A stretch of 64,000 nt of DNA from Ga0077527 sp945862135 (GCA_964203275.1 CAXNMF010000009.1:1-64000), one strand, 5' to 3'. Positions 16,387 through 25,520 are shown, numbered from the stretch's first letter. The notes: generated from the letters alone by a model not told the origin. Program-made: numbers and translations.

Positions 16387-18503
16387 GCCAACCGCTGCTT
16401 GTCGAGCTCTATACCGAAGAACTGCCCCCGAAGGCGCTGCGCAAGCTGGGTGAAGCCTTCGCCTCCGGCATTGCTGCCGGCCTGAAGCAGCGCGGATTGC
16501 TGGAACGTGACGGACACACCGTGTTTGCAACACCGCGCCGCCTTGCCGTGCTGTTTGATTTGGTGCTCGACAAGGGCCTGGATCAGCCGGTCGAACAAAA
16601 GCTGATGCCGCTGGAAGTGGTGCGCAAACCCAATGGCCCCGCAGCGCTGGAGAAAAAACTTGCCGCGATGGGCCGCGGGCATATGGCCGCACTGTTTCCG
16701 GATGGCCGGGACGGTCCCGATGCGTTTGTCATCAAAACGGAAGGCAAGTCTGAATTTGTTTACCTGCAGATGCTCTCGCGGGGACAGCCCCTCAGTCGTG
16801 CTTTAGAGGAATCGCTGGATGAGGCCATCAACAAGCTGCCCATTCCGAAAGTGATGACCTACCAGTTGTCCGACGGACTGACGACCGTGAAGTTCGTGCG
16901 CCCGGCCCATGGCCTGGTGGCGCTGCATGGCACCGAAATCATCAACGTCACTGCGCTGGGGCTGAAAGGCGGACGCACCACCCACGGCCACCGATTTCTC
17001 GGCACTTCCGACATTGAACTGAAATCCGCCACCGATTACGAAACGGTGCTGCAGGATGCCGGCAAGGTCGTGGCCGCTTTCGACAAGCGCCGCACCCTGA
17101 TCGAAACCCAGCTGCAGGCCCAGGCCAAGGCGCTGAATGCCAGTCTCGGCGACTACGCCGGGCTGCTCGATGAAGTCACCGCGCTGGTGGAATGGCCCGT
17201 GGTTTATACCGCCAGTTTCGACGAAGCGTTTCTGGAAGTGCCGCAGGAATGTCTGATCCTGACCATGCGCACCAACCAGAAGTATTTCCCGCTGTTCGAC
17301 GGCAAGGGCAAACTGACCCACCGTTTCCTGATCGTCAGCAATATGCAGGTCACCGATCCGGTGCATATCATCAGCGGCAATCAGCGCGTGGTGCGTCCCC
17401 GTCTCGACGATGCACGGTTCTTCTACAACCAGGACCGCAAGGAACGCCTTGAAGCGCGGATTTCGCGGCTGGGCAAGGTCGTTTATCACAATAAACTGGG
17501 TACCCAACTCGAACGCGTCGAACGCGTTGCGCAGCTGGCCAGCAACATCGCCCGCGCGCTGGGCGCGGACCACGTCGCAACCGGCCGTGCCGCCCGTCTC
17601 GCCAAGGCCGACCTGGTCACAGGCATGGTCGGCGAATTTCCGGAACTGCAAGGCGTGATGGGGCGTTACTACGCGCTGCACGACGGCGAGCCTGTGGATA
17701 TCGCCAACGCCATCGCAGAGCACTACCAGCCGCGTTTTGCCGGCGACAAACTGCCGGAACACCACATTTCCTGCGCCGTCGCAATGGCCGACAAGCTGGA
17801 AACGCTGGCCGGCCTGTTCGGCATCGGCCAGCTGCCCACCGGTGACCGCGATCCGTTTGCATTGCGCCGCCATGCGCTGGGGGTGATTCGCATCCTGATT
17901 GAACGCAATCTCCCGCTGTCGCTGGGCGATCTGATCAAGGATGCGTTTGAGATATTCCCGAAGGAACTCAAGCTCGCCGACGCAAGAGGCGAACTCGAAA
18001 CATTCGTGTTTGAACGCCTGCGCGGCTATTTCGCCGATGCCGGCTATACGACACAGGAAATTGATGCGGTGCTGAGCCAGCGACCGCAGCAACTGCACAC
18101 AGTGCCGCTCCGCCTCGCTGCGGTACGGGCATTCGCCGCCCTGCCGGAAGCCAAAGACCTGGCCGCCGCCAACAAGCGGGTACTGAACATCATCACCAAG
18201 AACGAAGACATCCGCAGCAAATCGGTGGCTCCGGATCGTGCGCTAATGACGGAAGCGGCGGAAATCGCACTGATGGACGGAGTCGAAAAGCTGGCACCGC
18301 AGGCCGAAAAACACTTCACGGCTGGCGAATACCAGGAAGCCCTGCAACTGCTCGCCAACATCAAACCTGCGGTGGACCGTTTTTTCACTGAAGTGATGGT
18401 AATGGTGGAAGATCCGGCGGTACGCAATAACCGCGCCGCGCTGCTGCAAGAACTGGGCACGCTGATGAACCGTGTTGCAGACATCTCCAAACTCGCCGCA
18501 TGA
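16383..18503 (+). CDS. glyS: Glycine--tRNA ligase beta subunit
   Basis: Beta subunit of the glycyl-tRNA synthetase, 706 residues and full family length. It begins LLVELYTEELPPKAL, a diagnostic N-terminus. The middle carries VPQECLILTMRTNQKYF and the HD-like core region GMVGEFPELQGVMGRYYA. The C-terminal DALR-type helical domain recognises the tRNA. It overlaps glyQ and gmhB by four bases each, so glyQ-glyS-gmhB-plsC form one translationally coupled run. Confidence 0.97.
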   Translation: MSQPLLVELYTEELPPKALRKLGEAFASGIAAGLKQRGLLERDGHTVFATPRRLAVLFDLVLDKGLDQPVEQKLMPLEVVRKPNGPAALEKKLAAMGRGHMAALFPDGRDGPDAFVIKTEGKSEFVYLQMLSRGQPLSRALEESLDEAINKLPIPKVMTYQLSDGLTTVKFVRPAHGLVALHGTEIINVTALGLKGGRTTHGHRFLGTSDIELKSATDYETVLQDAGKVVAAFDKRRTLIETQLQAQAKALNASLGDYAGLLDEVTALVEWPVVYTASFDEAFLEVPQECLILTMRTNQKYFPLFDGKGKLTHRFLIVSNMQVTDPVHIISGNQRVVRPRLDDARFFYNQDRKERLEARISRLGKVVYHNKLGTQLERVERVAQLASNIARALGADHVATGRAARLAKADLVTGMVGEFPELQGVMGRYYALHDGEPVDIANAIAEHYQPRFAGDKLPEHHISCAVAMADKLETLAGLFGIGQLPTGDRDPFALRRHALGVIRILIERNLPLSLGDLIKDAFEIFPKELKLADARGELETFVFERLRGYFADAGYTTQEIDAVLSQRPQQLHTVPLRLAAVRAFAALPEAKDLAAANKRVLNIITKNEDIRSKSVAPDRALMTEAAEIALMDGVEKLAPQAEKHFTAGEYQEALQLLANIKPAVDRFFTEVMVMVEDPAVRNNRAALLQELGTLMNRVADISKLAA

Positions 18504-19033
18504 AACTGGTCATCCTCGACCGCGACGGCGTCATCAATCACGACAGCGCGTCATACATCAAAAGCCCCGAGGAATGGAAGCCCATTCCCGGCAGCCTGGA
18601 AGCCATCGCATTGCTTAACCAGGCGGGTTATCGCGTACTGGTGGCGACCAATCAGTCGGGCGTCGGCCGCGGACTGTTCGACATGGCGACCTTGAATGCC
18701 ATCCACGACAAAATGCACCGCGCGCTGGGACAAGCCGGCGGACGAGTCGATGGTATTTTCTACTGCCCCCATGCCCATGATGCCGGCTGCGCCTGTCGTA
18801 AACCGCGTCCAGGCCTGCTCGACGAGATTTCACGGCGCTTTGGCGTCAGCCTCGAAGGCGTTCCGATGATCGGTGATTCACTGCGCGACCTTCAGGCTGC
18901 GGCGGCCGTCGGCGCGCAACCCGTGCTGGTACTGACTGGCAAGGGCAAAAAAACCCGCAAGGATGGCAACCTTCCGGATGGCACTGTGATACATGACGAC
19001 CTCGCCGAGGCCGTGCGCAACCTGCTGCAATGA
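18500..19033 (+). CDS. gmhB: D-glycero-beta-D-manno-heptose-1,7-bisphosphate 7-phosphatase
   Basis: HAD-superfamily phosphatase of 177 residues in ADP-heptose synthesis for the LPS core. The catalytic aspartates are in LDRDGVIN (residues 7-9), the second motif in VATNQSGVGRG and the last in MIGDSLRDLQAA. The structural zinc site CPHAHDAGCACRKP (about 93-106) distinguishes GmhB from other HADs. The start overlaps glyS by four bases and its stop overlaps plsC. Confidence 0.94.
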   Translation: MKLVILDRDGVINHDSASYIKSPEEWKPIPGSLEAIALLNQAGYRVLVATNQSGVGRGLFDMATLNAIHDKMHRALGQAGGRVDGIFYCPHAHDAGCACRKPRPGLLDEISRRFGVSLEGVPMIGDSLRDLQAAAAVGAQPVLVLTGKGKKTRKDGNLPDGTVIHDDLAEAVRNLLQ

Positions 19034-19746
19034 TGCTGGTCGCGCTCCGTTCCACCCTGTTCGCCGTATTTCAGCTTCTCATCACCCCCGTTTTTGCAAT
19101 CATTGCGCTGCTGACGTTTCCGCTGCCGGCGCAAATGCGTTACCGCATCATTACCGTGTGGACACACTGGGTGATGTGGGCCTCGCGCGTGATCTGCGGT
19201 ATCCGTTACCGGGTCATCGGTGCGGAGAACATCCCCAAAAAGCCCTGCATCATCCTCGCCAAACATCAATCGGCCTGGGAAACCATGGGTTTCCAGCTGA
19301 TTTTCCCGCCGCAGGTCTGGGTGCTGAAGCGCGAGCTGTTGCGAGTGCCTTTTTTCGGCTGGGGTCTGGCAATGCTGTCGCCGATCGCCATTGATCGCAG
19401 CTCGCGCCGCCAGGCCCTGCAGCAACTGGTCGATCAGGGCCGGGAACGGCTCGCAGCCGGCTTTTGTATCGTCATTTTTCCGGAAGGCACACGCATTGCA
19501 CCAGGCAAACGCGGCAAGTACCGCGCCGGCGGCGCGCGCCTGGCGCTGCAAACCGGGACGCCGGTTCTTCCGGTGGCGCACAATGCCGGTCTGTGCTGGG
19601 GCAAGAATGCGTTCATGAAATATCCTGGAATGGTCACCGTCAGCATCGGGCCGCTGATCCAGCCCGGCACCGATACCGCGGAAGCACTCGCCAAGCGTGT
19701 GGAAGACTGGATTGAAAACGAGATGCTGCACCTTGATTCGCGCTGA
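19030..19746 (+). CDS. plsC: 1-acyl-sn-glycerol-3-phosphate acyltransferase (PlsC family)
   Basis: Membrane acyltransferase of 238 residues making phosphatidic acid from lysophosphatidic acid. An N-terminal membrane segment (about 8-32) is followed by the acceptor motif KHQSAWET and by FPEGTRIAPGKRGKYRAGG. The first catalytic motif is normally H-x4-D; here it is H-x4-E, a conservative swap. It lies in the glyS-gmhB-plsC run, linking LPS and phospholipid synthesis. Confidence 0.92.
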   Translation: MMLVALRSTLFAVFQLLITPVFAIIALLTFPLPAQMRYRIITVWTHWVMWASRVICGIRYRVIGAENIPKKPCIILAKHQSAWETMGFQLIFPPQVWVLKRELLRVPFFGWGLAMLSPIAIDRSSRRQALQQLVDQGRERLAAGFCIVIFPEGTRIAPGKRGKYRAGGARLALQTGTPVLPVAHNAGLCWGKNAFMKYPGMVTVSIGPLIQPGTDTAEALAKRVEDWIENEMLHLDSR

Positions 19747-20499
19747 ATGGCACACTGCGCGGCAATGAGCGCCAGCAACCGGGAAAAAGTCACATCTGCC
19801 GCCGATGGCTGCATTGAACTCGGCGATAAATACATCAGCTACACACTGCGCCGCAGTCCACGTCGCCGTTCCATCGCGCTCTTGATCGACGAACGCGGCT
19901 TGCGTGTTGCAGCGCCGCTCACAGCGCCGCAGCAGGCCATCGACAAGCTGCTGCGCGAACATGCGGCATGGGTACTGCGTAAAGTCAGCGATTGGGAACA
20001 GAAACGTCCGCCGCTCCGTACCTGGATGGCGGGGGAACAGATCATGTTTGTCGGGCAAACGCTGAGCCTCGCGCTTCAACCGGGCATAGAGACTCCGCAA
20101 ATCCACGGTGACAGCCTGCTGGTGGGGCCACCGGCATTGACCCCCAAAGGCATTGAGGGACGCGTCAGAGCATGGCTTAAGCGGCAGGCCTTGGCACTGT
20201 ATTCACACCGCTGCGCGGAATTCAGCGCACAACTCGGTCTGCCAGCCCCCGCTTTGCGCTTGTCCAGTGCGCGCACCCGCTGGGGCAGTTGTCATACCAG
20301 CGGACGCATCAGCATGAACTGGCGGTTGATTCAGACGCCATCGGCATGGATCGACTACGTCGCTGCCCATGAAGTCGCTCACCTGCGCCAGATGAATCAC
20401 TCTCCGGCATTCTGGAACACCGTCGCCGCACTCGTACCCGATTACGCAGAACGTCGTGCCGCATTGCGACGCGAGTCTGCTCGCTATCTGCTGCTGTAA
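19747..20499 (+). CDS. M48/DUF45 (YgjP-like) metallopeptidase-type protein
   Basis: 250 residues. The C-terminal half has the zinc motif HEVAHLRQMNHSPAFW (HExxH plus the downstream His typical of DUF45), preceded by RTRWGSCHTSGRISMNWRL. No signal peptide is seen, so it is cytoplasmic. The ATG at 19747 directly follows the plsC stop; a later ATG (MSASNREK) is an alternative. The substrate is unknown. Confidence 0.88.
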   Translation: MAHCAAMSASNREKVTSAADGCIELGDKYISYTLRRSPRRRSIALLIDERGLRVAAPLTAPQQAIDKLLREHAAWVLRKVSDWEQKRPPLRTWMAGEQIMFVGQTLSLALQPGIETPQIHGDSLLVGPPALTPKGIEGRVRAWLKRQALALYSHRCAEFSAQLGLPAPALRLSSARTRWGSCHTSGRISMNWRLIQTPSAWIDYVAAHEVAHLRQMNHSPAFWNTVAALVPDYAERRAALRRESARYLLL

Positions 20500-20558
20500 G
20501 TACGGCGCCGCATGGCGGCTGTGCTAAACTTTTTGCCATACATCCAGTCGAGCCCAAC

Positions 20559-20744
20559 TTGCATTCCAAGCTGCTTTTCCTGATCGTCATTGCCCTTCTT
20601 TCAGGTTGCGGGCACAAGGGCCCGTTGTATCTGCCGGATCAGAAACCACCGCCCGGGAAACCGGTAACAACTCAACCAGCACCACCGGCTGACACCACCC
20701 CGACTCAAGTCCCCCAGACTCACGCCCCAATTACCCAGCCATGA
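20559..20744 (+). CDS. lptM: LPS translocon maturation chaperone LptM-like lipoprotein
   Basis: A 61-residue precursor starting with TTG at 20559. The hydrophobic signal LLFLIVIALLSGC is a lipobox, and acylation of the Cys is followed directly by GHKGPLYLPD, the conserved LptM (YifL) start. The rest is Pro/Thr-rich and disordered. LptM binds LptD and helps form its disulfides. Its position immediately upstream of lysA, with a four-base overlap, is the usual one in proteobacteria. Confidence 0.85.
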   Translation: MHSKLLFLIVIALLSGCGHKGPLYLPDQKPPPGKPVTTQPAPPADTTPTQVPQTHAPITQP

Positions 20745-21988
20745 GCCAATTTCAGTACCGCGACGGCGCGCTGCACGCCGAACAGGTGCCGCTCGCCCGT
20801 ATTGCGGCGCAGTACGGCACACCCTGCTATGTCTATTCGCGTTCTGCGCTGACGACCGCCTGGCGTGACTTCGACGCCGCCTTCGCCGGACGCGATCATC
20901 TGCTGTGTTACGCGGTCAAGGCCAACCCCAACATCGGCGTACTCAACGTTTTTGCACGTCTCGGCAGCGGATTCGACATTGTTTCCGGCGGTGAACTGGC
21001 GCGGGTCATCGCCGCCGGCGGTGATCCCGGCAAAGTGGTGTTCTCCGGGGTCGGCAAAACCGCCGGCGAAATGCGTGCAGCCCTGCAGGCCGGCATTCTC
21101 TGCTTCAACGTCGAGTCAGCCCCGGAACTGGAGCTGCTGAACCGAATCGCCGGTGAAATGGGCGTCACTGCTCCGGTAAGCCTGCGCGTGAATCCGGATG
21201 TCGATGCCAAAACCCATCCCTACATCGCCACCGGACTGAAAGAAAACAAGTTCGGCGTGGCCTATGACGATGCACTTGCGGTTTACCGGCGCGCCCGCGA
21301 CCTGCCGCATCTGCGTATTGAAGGGGTGGATTGCCATATCGGTTCGCAGTTGACCGAAGTCACACCTTTTGTCGCAGCACTTGAACGCGTACTGGCACTG
21401 GTTGATGCACTGGCGGCAGACGGCATTGCCGTGCACCACATCGATCTGGGCGGCGGTCTGGGCATCCGTTATCGCGATGAAACGCCGCCGCCGGTCGCTG
21501 AATATGCAAAATCGGTGATCAATACGCTTGGCAACCGCAAATTCAAACTGCTGTTTGAGCCGGGGCGCCTGCTGACGGGGAATGCGGGTGTGCTGTTGAG
21601 CGAAGTACTGTTTTTGAAGCACGGCCAGGATCGCAACTTCGCGGTCGTGGATGCCGCGATGAATGACCTGATGCGCCCGGCCTTGTACGAAGCCTGGCAT
21701 GACGTTTTGCCGCTCTGCGCAACACCTGCCGGCGGTCGCGTATACGACATCGTCGGTCCGGTCTGCGAGAGCGGGGATTTTCTTGCGCGTGATCGCCAAC
21801 TATCGGTAAATGCGGGAGATTTGATTGCCATCGCATCCGCCGGCGCCTACGGTATGAGCATGTCATCCAACTACAACACCCGTCCACGCGCTGCGGAAAT
21901 CATGGTGGATGGCGATCGCATGCACCTGATCCGTGATCGCGAAACAGTTGCGCAATTGTTGGCGCCGGAACATCGATTGCCTGATTGA
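20741..21988 (+). CDS. lysA: Diaminopimelate decarboxylase
   Basis: PLP-dependent enzyme of 415 residues catalysing the last step of lysine synthesis. The PLP lysine lies in CYAVKANPN (about residue 63). Further family motifs are DIVSGGEL, HIDLGGGLGIRY, FEPGRLLTGNAG, VGPVCESGDFLA and GAYGMSMSSNYN. It is fully coding and of usual length. The start overlaps lptM by four bases. Confidence 0.97.
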   Translation: MSQFQYRDGALHAEQVPLARIAAQYGTPCYVYSRSALTTAWRDFDAAFAGRDHLLCYAVKANPNIGVLNVFARLGSGFDIVSGGELARVIAAGGDPGKVVFSGVGKTAGEMRAALQAGILCFNVESAPELELLNRIAGEMGVTAPVSLRVNPDVDAKTHPYIATGLKENKFGVAYDDALAVYRRARDLPHLRIEGVDCHIGSQLTEVTPFVAALERVLALVDALAADGIAVHHIDLGGGLGIRYRDETPPPVAEYAKSVINTLGNRKFKLLFEPGRLLTGNAGVLLSEVLFLKHGQDRNFAVVDAAMNDLMRPALYEAWHDVLPLCATPAGGRVYDIVGPVCESGDFLARDRQLSVNAGDLIAIASAGAYGMSMSSNYNTRPRAAEIMVDGDRMHLIRDRETVAQLLAPEHRLPD

Positions 21989-22090
21989 TTGCAGCCGAAA
22001 ATGCGCATCGATCGCGATTTTTCCGTACATCAAGTTGTGGTACGCACCCCACAATCGGTATCACGAAATCAAATATTCTTTACAAAGGTG

Positions 22091-22120
22091 TTGCATTTTT
22101 TTTTCGGCATAGCATAGAAT
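22091..22120 (+). promoter_or_regulatory. Promoter of the Lys/Ala-rich mini-protein gene
   Basis: TTGCAT (22091-22096) is separated by 18 bases from TAGAAT (22115-22120). Transcription should begin near 22127, giving a leader of about 138 bases before the ATG at 22265. Confidence 0.55.
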
Positions 22121-22141
22121 TGGCGCACCGCACACGGTTTT

Positions 22142-22228
22142 CACCAATTTTTTTGGTGGAACACGGTAACAGCAATGTGAAATGTTCCAGAGAATCGTGG
22201 GATGGTAGTGCGGAACAAAAGCCGCACT
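22142..22228 (+). other. Structured 5' leader with two perfect hairpins
   Basis: CACCAA (22142-22147) pairs with TTGGTG (22153-22158) across a T-rich loop. AGTGCGG (22207-22213) pairs with CCGCACT (22222-22228) across an eight-base loop. Both lie between the promoter and the ribosome-binding site of the 22-residue peptide. They may stabilise the transcript or regulate it; no known riboswitch is recognised. Confidence 0.45.
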
Positions 22229-22264
22229 CAAACGATGCCTAAGTTCACTTTCAAGGAGACGATT

Positions 22265-22333
22265 ATGGCAGCGAAGAAAAAAGCGAAAGCTAAAAAGAAA
22301 GTAGCCAAGAAGAAAGTAGCCAAGAAGAAGTAA
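22265..22333 (+). CDS. 22-residue Lys/Ala-rich basic peptide
   Basis: A tiny ORF, 22 codons long, encoding 13 Lys, 6 Ala, 2 Val and the initiator Met. Composition and the AKKK repeats resemble the tails of histone H1-like bacterial proteins (Hc1/AlgP type), but no folded domain exists. Support for a real gene: a strong AAGGAGA ribosome-binding site seven bases upstream, an upstream promoter, and a strong terminator right after the stop. The 15-base unit AAGAAGAAAGTAGCC occurs twice in tandem. Nucleic-acid or ribosome binding is my inference from charge only. Confidence 0.7.
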   Translation: MAAKKKAKAKKKVAKKKVAKKK

Positions 22334-22345
22334 GTAGTTTTATGC

Positions 22346-22376
22346 GGAAGCCGGGTAACCCCCGGCTTCCGTGTTT
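22346..22376 (+). terminator. Rho-independent terminator after the mini-protein gene
   Basis: GGAAGCCGGG (22346-22355) pairs perfectly with CCCGGCTTCC (22361-22370) across a five-base loop and is followed by GTGTTT. The hairpin begins 12 bases after the TAA. From here to 22633 I see no gene or clear signal. Confidence 0.82.
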
Positions 22377-22633
22377 AGCCTCATCCGGATCCACCTCCCC
22401 TCCGCAACACCGCACGCTTCACTCCCTCCGCAATATCGCCGCACCCCATCTTTTCTGTTTCTGATCTGCGGTTGCATGCTTCAGCATTGATGCAATAAAT
22501 CGCACCTGCTCAGCAACAATGAATACCGCCGTTGCCGCAGAAATAAAAATATTATTAATAATCAATAAGTTATATTGATTTCGGCGCGCATTTACTGGAA
22601 CACCGTCCAGTGTCATCACGAACGCAACAACAC

Positions 22634-23392
22634 TCAGGGATTGAGTTGCTGGTACACCGCGTCCGCTACACGCAAGAGTTCGGCACGATCCGTCTCACCA
22701 GACAACGCATAACCCAGTCGGCCATCAAGCCAGTAAAAAACACCGACTCCGTTTTCCTGCGTAAAGCGGAACGCCGTCGGTGTCCGCGCTTCATTGCTCA
22801 CGCGTACATACAAGGTCAGGCGCTGGCCCTTTGCATCCTGATACATGAATTGCGCAGCAGGCCCCCGTTCACCAGGCAACAGACGGCCGCCGACCAATGC
22901 ATAACCCTGAGGTGCGAGATGCGGGATCTTCAGACTGGTGCCCAGCCGTTTCGATAACCAGCGCACGAGATGCTCTTCCTGGTCGGCGCCAACTTCAACC
23001 GGATGCCTGACCTCCGGGCTGTACACGGCATGGGCCATCGCGGCAACCCGAGCAATCTGGATTGTCTGCGCTCTCGAGCCCGTCACCCGATCGTGCAGAT
23101 GCCAGCCCAAGGTTCCGCTGGCCAGCATCAGCATCGCGGCTGCGGCATACCGGTACCAGGTCCGTCGGGTGCGCGCGCCGTCCGCTGATTGCAGGTTCAG
23201 CGGAACCGGTTCCACCAGCAGCTCATCATAAAACTCATGGAATTTCTGGTTCTGGCGGCGATAGGCAGCAACGCGGCGCGCTTCGTCGTCGTGTTGCTCA
23301 AGGTATTGCGCAATCTCTGCCGTGCGCGCCGGCGACAACCCGCCATCAACATAGGCGTGCAGTTCAGCTTCAGTAACAGGCGCGACGTTCAT
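22634..23392 (-). CDS. Anti-sigma factor, single-pass membrane protein
   Basis: 252 residues. The N-terminal cytoplasmic segment (VTEAELHAYVDGGLSPARTAEIAQYL) is the typical anti-sigma start. One membrane helix follows at about 84-102 (YAAAAMLMLASGTLGW), then a periplasmic domain of about 145 residues with no named fold that I recognise. The zinc-type H-x3-C-x2-C motif of ZAS anti-sigmas is absent. Its ATG overlaps the sigma gene stop by four bases, so the pair is translationally coupled and it presumably sequesters that sigma factor. Confidence 0.85.
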   Translation of the reverse strand: MNVAPVTEAELHAYVDGGLSPARTAEIAQYLEQHDDEARRVAAYRRQNQKFHEFYDELLVEPVPLNLQSADGARTRRTWYRYAAAAMLMLASGTLGWHLHDRVTGSRAQTIQIARVAAMAHAVYSPEVRHPVEVGADQEEHLVRWLSKRLGTSLKIPHLAPQGYALVGGRLLPGERGPAAQFMYQDAKGQRLTLYVRVSNEARTPTAFRFTQENGVGVFYWLDGRLGYALSGETDRAELLRVADAVYQQLNP

Positions 23393-23919
23393 TTGACGAC
23401 TTTCAACGGATTCGACCCGGGTGCGCGTTGCAACAGGCTGCGCAACCGTTCACGCCCCCGCGACAAACGGGACATCACGGTCCCGATGGGCACCTCAAGA
23501 ACACGGGCCGCTTCTTCATAAGTCATCTGCTCCAGACCGACCAGCAGCACTACAGCGCGCTGTTCTTCCGGCAAGGCCTGCAAAGCGGCATCCAGATCAC
23601 GGATTTCCAGCCGGTCCGTGGCCTGCGGAGGCAAGGTTTCAACCATGACATCGGCAGCCACATCATCCATCGGCACCAGCCGGTTGGCGGCAGCGCTGCG
23701 AACCTGATTGATGAAAATATTGTGCATGACAGTAAAAAGCCAGGCGCGCAGATCGGTACCTTCGCGCCACAGGGCTTGTTTTAGCAAAGCCCGTTCCAGC
23801 GCGTCCTGAACCAGGTCGTCTGCGGCACTGCTGTCCCCGGTCAGCGCACGCGCATAGCGACGCAGGCGGGGAATGTACTGCATGGCCCGGGTTGCAAAGG
23901 CTTCGACTGGTTGATCCAA
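23389..23919 (-). CDS. ECF-type RNA polymerase sigma factor
   Basis: 176 residues with region 2 (YARALTGDSSAADDLVQDALERAL, about 20-45) and region 4 (LPEEQRAVVLLVGLEQMTYEEAARVLEVPIGTV, about 112-147). No region 1 or 3 is present, as in group 4 sigma factors. It is followed by an overlapping anti-sigma gene. The upstream gap (23920-24083) should hold its promoter, but I could not recognise a GGAAC-type element with confidence. The target genes are unknown. Confidence 0.9.
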   Translation of the reverse strand: MDQPVEAFATRAMQYIPRLRRYARALTGDSSAADDLVQDALERALLKQALWREGTDLRAWLFTVMHNIFINQVRSAAANRLVPMDDVAADVMVETLPPQATDRLEIRDLDAALQALPEEQRAVVLLVGLEQMTYEEAARVLEVPIGTVMSRLSRGRERLRSLLQRAPGSNPLKVVK

Positions 23920-24083
23920 CTGCCCTATCTCCTGAACGTGATGCAGTGCAGACTTATTCCGTGCCGCAACCCGCAGTCCGGGGATTGTAAGCGGCGACAG
24001 TGATAAACCGGAACAGCAATCCTGCCGCAGCCAGGCAATGCCGGGGGACGAAATTTATCGTCATCATCACCAAAATTGCGTGA

Positions 24084-25520
24084 TCACACCAAAAATACGG
24101 TAGCCAGCCCGAGAAAAATGAAAAAACCGCCGCTGTCGGTGATTGCCGTGATCATTACGCTGGAACCGATGGCGGGGTCGCGGCCGAATTTCTCCATCGC
24201 CAGCGGAATCACCACCCCCATCACCGCCGCCAGCAGCAGATTCAACGCCATCGCTCCGGTCATCACCAGACCAAGCTGCCAGCTGTGATAGATCAGGAAT
24301 GCGAACAGGCCGACAATGCTGCCCCAGATCAGCCCGTTCAGCGCAGACACGCTGATTTCCTTGATAAACAGCGCCTTCGCGTTATCACGCGTAATCTGGC
24401 CCAGCGCCAAGGCACGCACAATCATCGTAGTGGTCTGGTTGCCGGAATTGCCGCCGATGCCTGCGATGATCGGCATCAATGCCGCCAGCGCCACCAGTTG
24501 CGCGATCGAATGCTCGAATACGCCGATAACGCGTGATGCCACAAATGCGGTCACCAGATTGACCGCCAGCCAGGCCCAGCGGTTGCGCACGCTTTTCCAT
24601 ACCGACGCGAACAGATCTTCATCCTCGGCCAGACCACCGGCGGCGAGCGTCTCCGTATCCGTAGCCTCGCGGATGTAATCCACGACTGCATTGACGGTCA
24701 TGCGGCCGACCAGACAGCCGTCGCCGTCAATCACCGGCGCCGACACCAAGTCATACCGTTCGAACGCGCTGGCCGCCTCATGGGCATCCTGTTCCGGCAT
24801 GAAGCTGGTGTACTCGCGGTTCATCACATCAGCGACCAGCGTTTCGGGATCGCTGACCAGCAGCCGGTTCACCGGCAGCAGCCCCCGCAATCGTTCATCC
24901 CGGTCGACGACAAACAGCTGATCGGTGTGGTCGGGCAACTGGTCCAGCCGGCGCAGATAACGCAGCACCACTTCCAGCGTGACATCCTCGCGCACCTCGA
25001 TCATCTCGAAATCCATCAGCGCGCCGACGGCTTCCTCGGGATAGGACATCGCTGAGCGCAACTGCTCGCGCTCTTCCGTCGACAACGATTTGAAAACATC
25101 GAGGATGACTTCGCGCGGCAGGTCGGGGGCGAGATCGGCGATTTCATCGGTATCGAGCTGGCCGGTGGCAGCGACCAGTTCGTCCTCGTCCATGTGCGCG
25201 ATCAGCGTCTCGCGAACCGCATCGGACGTTTCGAGCAGAATCTCGCCGTCGCGTTCCGCCTTGACCAGATCCCATACCAGCAGCCGCTGCTCCAGCGGTA
25301 ATGCCTCAAGGATATAAGCAATGTCCGCCGGATGCAGGCGATCGAGCAGTTGCTGCAGTTCGTTCAGGTGCTGGCGATGTACAAGTGTTTCAACAAGATC
25401 ATGACGCGCGCCTTCCTGGCGATGCACCAGATTTTCGACAAGCTCGTGCCGATGCAGCAGCTCGACGACCTGCTCGAGCTGCGTCTCGGTACCGGGACGT
25501 TTTTCCTGCTTGTCGGCCAC
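24084..25520 (-). CDS. mgtE: Magnesium transporter MgtE
   Basis: 478 residues. A helical N-domain (about 40-160) includes the superhelical LHPADIAYILEAL and LPREVILDVFKSL repeats. Two CBS domains follow (about 165-290), with SAPVIDGDGCLVGRMT. Five membrane helices occupy about 315-478, with the pore signature PIIAGIGGNSGNQT and the metal-selecting AITDSGGFF near the end. The channel conducts Mg2+ and is gated by Mg2+ bound to the N and CBS domains. It is divergent from the TPR glycosyltransferase gene at 25659, 138 bases apart. Confidence 0.95.
   Translation of the reverse strand: MADKQEKRPGTETQLEQVVELLHRHELVENLVHRQEGARHDLVETLVHRQHLNELQQLLDRLHPADIAYILEALPLEQRLLVWDLVKAERDGEILLETSDAVRETLIAHMDEDELVAATGQLDTDEIADLAPDLPREVILDVFKSLSTEEREQLRSAMSYPEEAVGALMDFEMIEVREDVTLEVVLRYLRRLDQLPDHTDQLFVVDRDERLRGLLPVNRLLVSDPETLVADVMNREYTSFMPEQDAHEAASAFERYDLVSAPVIDGDGCLVGRMTVNAVVDYIREATDTETLAAGGLAEDEDLFASVWKSVRNRWAWLAVNLVTAFVASRVIGVFEHSIAQLVALAALMPIIAGIGGNSGNQTTTMIVRALALGQITRDNAKALFIKEISVSALNGLIWGSIVGLFAFLIYHSWQLGLVMTGAMALNLLLAAVMGVVIPLAMEKFGRDPAIGSSVMITAITDSGGFFIFLGLATVFLV

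Noticed and set aside
16276..18098. Long antisense ORFs over glyQ and glyS
   Set aside because: They are frame shadows of GC-rich genes; the plus-strand genes are complete and well conserved.
19030..19746. H-x4-E in PlsC as a sign of inactivity
   Set aside because: The substitution is conservative, the second motif FPEGTR is intact and the operon is conserved, so it is probably a group-specific variant.
22142..22158. CACCAA/TTGGTG hairpin as a terminator for lysA
   Set aside because: The T-run sits in the loop and not after the stem, and it lies downstream of a good promoter.
22265..22333. Lys-rich tract as a simple low-complexity repeat with no gene
   Set aside because: Dedicated promoter, ribosome-binding site and terminator make a gene more likely.
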